Source of the DNA: CAZFNU01 sp964520445 | GTDB lineage: Bacteria > Patescibacteriota > Minisyncoccia > UBA6257 > JAKLIH01 | Reading direction: 5' to 3' | DNA: 18,888 nt | Assembly (NCBI GenBank): GCA_964520445.1 | Contig: CAZFNU010000010.1 | Coordinates: 1-18,888 of the forward strand | Part shown: positions 15,942 to 18,888 of the stretch, in pieces | How the letters are laid out: every line of letters starts with the position of its first letter | Position numbering within the stretch: the stretch's first letter is position 1 | Made by a program: the position numbers and the translations under genes | The notes under the pieces: generated by a model | Databases searched by the model: none | Told to the model about the DNA's origin: nothing | Seen by the model: only the letters and a program-made list of their open reading frames with translations

Positions 15942-15978
15942 AAATACCGTTCCTGTTTTGACAGGAACGGTATTTTTT
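15942..15978 (+). terminator. Intrinsic terminator after greA
   Basis: A perfect 15-bp stem, AAATACCGTTCCTGT (15942-15956) with ACAGGAACGGTATTT (15961-15975), around a 4-base loop; its distal T residues continue to 15978. It starts seven bases after the greA stop codon and is the strongest terminator in the window. Confidence 0.93.
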
Positions 15979-15996
15979 ATTATAGTGTCAAAGGTA

Positions 15997-16025
15997 TTGT
16001 ACATTTGTGAAAAATTTGGTATATT
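15997..16025 (+). promoter_or_regulatory. Sigma-70-type promoter of the S41 protease-rplI unit
   Basis: TTGTAC (15997-16002), a 17-base spacer and TATATT (16020-16025). A transcript starting near 16032 would reach the ATG at 16054 with a leader of about 22 bases, which favours that start over the later ATG at 16102. Confidence 0.6.
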
Positions 16026-16053
16026 AGATATATTAATATTTAAATACCAATAT

Positions 16054-17397
16054 ATGCAAGAGGCCCAAGATTTAGAAAAAAGTAATTCTTTATGAAAGGA
16101 TATGAAGTATAAATACATGAGATGTAGGGGATGGTTTAAAAAGATTTGGAAAAAAGATCTTTTATTATTCGTAATTTTAATTTTGTGCTCTCTTTCTCTT
16201 TTAATTGGGTTTTATATTTTAGCTTATAACCAAGGGATAGACAGTCTGAGAAGAAAAAATGATACAGAGCAACCGATTATAAACTTTGTTCCTAATAGAA
16301 ACGTAAAAATAGACGCTAATTTATTTGCAGAAGTTTTAAAGACTATTTCTAGTAGATATTATGATAAAAGTAAATTAGACTCAGAGAAATTAATGGAAGG
16401 AGCTATTAAGGGAATGGTAAATTCCTTAGAAGATCCTTTTTCTGAATTTTTAAATGCTAAAGATTTAGAGGAATTAAATACTGAGCTTAAGGGTTCTTTT
16501 GAGGGTATAGGGGCAGAAGTAGGAAAGAAAGAAGACAAGATTGTTATTGTAGCTCCTTTGGCCAATACACCGGCCGAGAGGGCAGGTATAAAGCCTCAGG
16601 ATCAGGTTGTAGAAGTAGACGGAGTTTCCACCTATAATATGACTACTAATGATGTAGTTTTGAAAATTAGAGGGAAAAAAGGTAGTACTGTTGTCCTAAC
16701 TATTATGAGAAATTCTTGGGATAAACCCCAGAAAATATCTATCGTGCGAGATACTATTAATGTGCCCTCAGCGAGTGTTGAAATTTTACCTGATGGGATA
16801 GCGTTATTAAAGATATATAATTTTTATGAACCATTATCAGAACAATTTGCTAAAGCTGTAAAAGCGGTAGAACAGAATAAAGTTAAGGGGATAATTGTAG
16901 ATTTAAGAAATAATCCAGGGGGGTATTTAGATGTCTACAGAGAGATCGGTAATTATTTCTTTAAAAAAGGATCTTTATTATTAATTGAAGATTATAAAGG
17001 AGCGCGAGAAAACACAGAATATAGAGCTTTTAAAGATGGGGAATTAAAAGGTATACCTATAATTGTTCTAATTAATGGAGGAACTGCTTCAGCTTCTGAA
17101 ATATTAGCTGGGGCTTTAAGAGACAATAGAGGAGTTAAATTAATTGGAGAAATTAGCTTTGGAAAGGGAAGTGTGCAAGAATTACTTAATTTGTCTGGAG
17201 GAAATCAAATTAAATTAACTATAGCTCATTGACTAACTCCCAAAGGATTTGATATTCATAAGAAGGGGTTAAAGCCAGATATAGTTGTGGAACCAAACAA
17301 AGAAATGGAAAATAGTGCTTCCTATGGAACAAGTTCTTTAGAAAAAGATAATCAGTTAAAAAAAGCGTATGACGAATTAATAAAGATTATTAAATAA
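16054..17397 (+). CDS. S41-family C-terminal processing peptidase (CtpA-like)
   Basis: 447 residues with two TGA codons read as Trp (16093-16095 near the start, and 17230-17232 in LTIAHWLTPKGFDIHKKG, the conserved (A/T)xWxTPxG motif). After a cytoplasmic start, one membrane helix at about residues 37-57 anchors the protein. A PDZ domain follows (FEGIGAEVGKKEDKIVIVAP with AGIKPQDQVVEVDG), then the protease core: KGIIVDLRNNPGGYLD, the catalytic Ser in GGTASASEILAGAL and the catalytic Lys in SFGKGSVQEL. Such proteases trim or degrade exported proteins outside the cytoplasmic membrane. ATG 16054 gives MQEAQDLEKSNSLWKDMKYK and fits the promoter; a start at 16102 would still be complete. rplI follows 6 bases later. 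Confidence 0.93.
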
Positions 17398-17403
17398 GAT
17401 TTT

Positions 17404-17862
17404 ATGAAAGTAATATTATTACAAAATGTTTTGAATTTAGGGAAGAAGCATGATATTAAAGAAGTTCATGATGGGTATGCTCATAATTTTCTTTTAAAGA
17501 GAAAATTAGCGGTTATTGCAACTCCAGGGATGCTAAAACAAATTGAAAAACAAAAAGAAGTGGAAGAAAAGAATTTGGCAGAGAAGCAAAGAATATATCA
17601 TGAATTAGTTAAAAAATTAAAAGAAATTAATTTTCTTTCTTTAACTATTGAAGTAGGCAAGGAGGGCGGGGAAGGATTTGAAGCTATTTCTAAAAAAGAT
17701 ATTTGTAAAGTTTTGGAAAAGAAATATGATATTAATCTACCAGAAGAGAGTGTTTTGGATATGAGTAAGATAAAAGAAAAAGGAGACTATGATATTTCCA
17801 TTAAGTTTCCTTTTGGGATATCATCTCCTTTAAAATTAAAAGTCGAAGAGAAAGTTAAATAA
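17404..17862 (+). CDS. rplI: Ribosomal protein bL9
   Basis: 152 residues, close to the usual 150. The N-terminal domain is canonical, MKVILLQNVLNLGKKHDIKE then VHDGYAHNFLLKRKLAVIAT, followed by a long connecting helix (QIEKQKEVEEKNLAEKQRI) and the C-terminal domain (EAISKKDICKVLEKKYDINL). bL9 binds at the base of the L1 stalk of 50S and reaches over to the next ribosome. Several CPR lineages lack bL9, so its presence helps narrow the lineage. Its last 8 bases overlap the end of rpmA on the other strand. Confidence 0.96.
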   Translation: MKVILLQNVLNLGKKHDIKEVHDGYAHNFLLKRKLAVIATPGMLKQIEKQKEVEEKNLAEKQRIYHELVKKLKEINFLSLTIEVGKEGGEGFEAISKKDICKVLEKKYDINLPEESVLDMSKIKEKGDYDISIKFPFGISSPLKLKVEEKVK

Positions 17863-18127
17863 CGTTAACAACCTTTACTTTTTTTCTTTTTCCGGTAAAA
17901 TCAACTTTATATTTATCAGTAAATTTGATAGTACCATTGACTAAAGCATAAAGACAGTCATCAGCTCCTCTTTTAACATTTTTACCAGGATATCATTTTG
18001 TACCTCTTTGTTTTAAGATTATATTCCCAGCTTTAGCTATCTGTCCTTCGTGGAGCTTAATACCTAATCTTTTTGCCTCTGAATCTCGTCCTAACTGCGT
18101 AGAACCACCTGATTTTGTATGTGCCAT
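17855..18127 (-). CDS. rpmA: Ribosomal protein bL27
   Basis: 90 residues on the minus strand, hidden in a standard-code reading because TGA interrupts it at RGTKWYPGKN (relatives have Phe, Trp or Ile there). It begins MAHTKSGGSTQLGRDSEAKR with LGIKLHEGQIAKAGNIILKQ, all diagnostic, and goes on with VKRGADDCLYALVNGTIKF. bL27 reaches the peptidyl-transferase centre with its N-terminus; no Firmicute-type N-terminal extension is present. It is the only minus-strand gene I can support, is not beside rplU, and converges on rplI with an 8-base overlap of their ends (17855-17862), leaving no room for a terminator between them. Confidence 0.95.
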
Positions 18128-18169
18128 ATTCCCTTAGTTTAAAAAATTAATATATTTAATCATATTCCT

Positions 18170-18592
18170 ATGATAAAACAGATATTAACACAATTTTCTC
18201 AATTTGTAAAGATGGTAGGTTATTTTATTAAAAAATATGTGATTTGTTTGTTATTGTTTGTTTTATGTTTTGGAATAGGTTTTTGTATTGGAGCCAAGAT
18301 ATTTTCTCGTCCTTCTATTACCGTTTCTGGTAATATGGTTGATTTGAATACTTTAATGGCAGAGACTACTAAAATTAAAGAACAGAATATGGCTAATGTA
18401 GGAGGTTTAACGATTAATACAACTACAACTATAGGGGTTAGTTATTATGTAGCTAGTTCTAGAGGAAAAAATTATTATCCTAATACATGTAAAGCTGCCA
18501 GTTCTTTAAGCCCGGCTAATTTAATTAAATTTAACACAGAAGAGGAAGCTATTAATGCTGGATATGTTAGGTCAAGTCAGTGTAAATATTAA
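18170..18592 (+). CDS. Membrane-anchored small protein with Ada-like Cys motif
   Basis: 140 residues. One membrane helix at about 23-46 (KYVICLLLFVLCFGIGFCIGA) follows a short basic N-terminus. The exported part ends with YVASSRGKNYYPNTCKAASS, then LIKFNTEEEAINAGYVRSSQC. This resembles the short module YHYPxC...F.s.eEA...GY.p...C seen in CPR membrane proteins and annotated as Ada-type metal-binding or related nuclease-associated domains; two Cys (113 and 138 approximately) could bind a metal. There is no methyltransferase domain, so DNA repair is not implied. It runs 16 bases ahead of the second pseudopilin gene and diverges from rpmA across 42 bases. Function unknown. Confidence 0.6.
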   Translation: MIKQILTQFSQFVKMVGYFIKKYVICLLLFVLCFGIGFCIGAKIFSRPSITVSGNMVDLNTLMAETTKIKEQNMANVGGLTINTTTTIGVSYYVASSRGKNYYPNTCKAASSLSPANLIKFNTEEEAINAGYVRSSQCKY

Positions 18593-18608
18593 TTTAATTT
18601 ATATATAT

Positions 18609-18888
18609 ATGACTACAATTAATCTAAAATCTAAACAATCCTTCACCCTCGTAGAACTCATGATAGTATTAGCTATCTTAGCTTTATTAGCCGGGATAGT
18701 AATCTTTACTATCAAACCAGGTAATATCTTAGATAATGTTAATGATTACAAAAGAGTATCAGATCTTAATAACATCACTAAGTCCATTAACTATCTTAAT
18801 GTTATTAACTTAGGTTTACTTAACCTAGGTTCTGCTACTACCATATATGTAAGTCTTCCTGATAATACGAGTTCTACCTGCTCTTCTT
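18609..18888 (+). CDS. Second pseudopilin, paralogue of the DGR target (5' part)
   Basis: The first 93 residues are visible; the gene runs off the window. It starts with a class III signal (KSKQSFTLVELMIVLAIL then ALLAGIVIFTIKPGNILD) and continues YKRVSDLNNITKSINYLN, later IYVSLPDNTSSTCSS. The DGR target (2933) has matching FTLVELMIVLAIL, KPGNIFD, RRVSDISNISKAIDYL and ISLPDNTSTTCSS at the same spacing. The similarity holds at DNA level: 18639-18658 equals 2957-2976 base for base. Whether its C-terminus also has a lectin domain and a variable repeat cannot be seen here. No Shine-Dalgarno sequence is evident; it is probably co-transcribed with the gene at 18170. Confidence 0.85.
   Translation, partial: MTTINLKSKQSFTLVELMIVLAILALLAGIVIFTIKPGNILDNVNDYKRVSDLNNITKSINYLNVINLGLLNLGSATTIYVSLPDNTSSTCSS

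Noticed and set aside
16102..16104. Later ATG as the start of the S41 protease
   Set aside because: Not excluded, but ATG 16054 is in frame through a Trp TGA and fits the promoter spacing better.
1..18888. CRISPR array, tRNA or rRNA genes, insertion sequences
   Set aside because: I looked for regularly spaced repeats, cloverleaf-like segments and transposase motifs and found none; the only long repeats are the TR/VR pair and the pseudopilin N-termini.

Overview
The window looks like part of the small, AT-rich genome of a Candidate Phyla Radiation (Patescibacteria) bacterium that reads UGA as tryptophan. Nearly every sizeable gene is interrupted by in-frame TGA. Where the family has an invariant residue at that point, it is Trp: the S4 motif PKW, the PBP2 motifs FRDW, PEW and PTWYLGDT, the S41 protease motif AHWLTP, the RhuM motifs LTNW and KDW, and the C-terminal PFW of the baseplate-J-like protein. 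Reading by eye I counted about 33 such codons beside roughly a dozen TGG. This is not the glycine reassignment known from Gracilibacteria and Absconditabacteria. All gene ends given here assume UGA=Trp.

Layout. 1-443: 3' part of a RhuM-family gene. 456-2729: a short SMC-type ATPase without a recognisable hinge domain. 2747-6245: a complete diversity-generating retroelement (DGR). It consists of a promoter, a target gene (pseudopilin N-terminus joined to an FGE-sulfatase/C-type-lectin domain that ends in the variable repeat VR), avd, the template repeat TR inside a structured non-coding RNA, and a reverse transcriptase whose reading frame is broken by a run of ten G. 6289-7861: a promoter and a membrane-anchored baseplate-J-like surface protein. 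7927-12007: a translation/transcription operon infA-rpmJ-rpsM-rpsK-rpsD-rpoA-rplQ-rplM-rpsI closed by a strong terminator. 12168-12851: tmk with an unusually strong Shine-Dalgarno sequence and its own terminator. 12900-15294: mreD-like and PBP2 genes for cell-wall elongation. 15320-15978: greA with promoter and terminator. 15997-17862: promoter, S41 (CtpA-like) protease, and rplI. 18127-17855 (minus strand): rpmA, which overlaps the end of rplI. 18170-18592: a membrane-anchored protein with an Ada-like Cys motif. 18609-end: the start of a second pseudopilin gene that resembles the DGR target.

The centre of interest is the DGR. TR (4886-5006) and VR (4252-4372) are both 121 bp, align without gaps and differ at 12 sites: nine at TR adenines and three at TR thymines (all T to G), none at G or C. 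The diversified protein is built to be carried to the cell surface by the type IV pilus/pseudopilin machinery, with the variable lectin face at its C-terminus. The G10 tract in the reverse transcriptase may be a phase-variation switch, a lesion or a sequencing error. A second candidate target begins at the right edge. Function assignments come from motifs read by eye; no database search was run.
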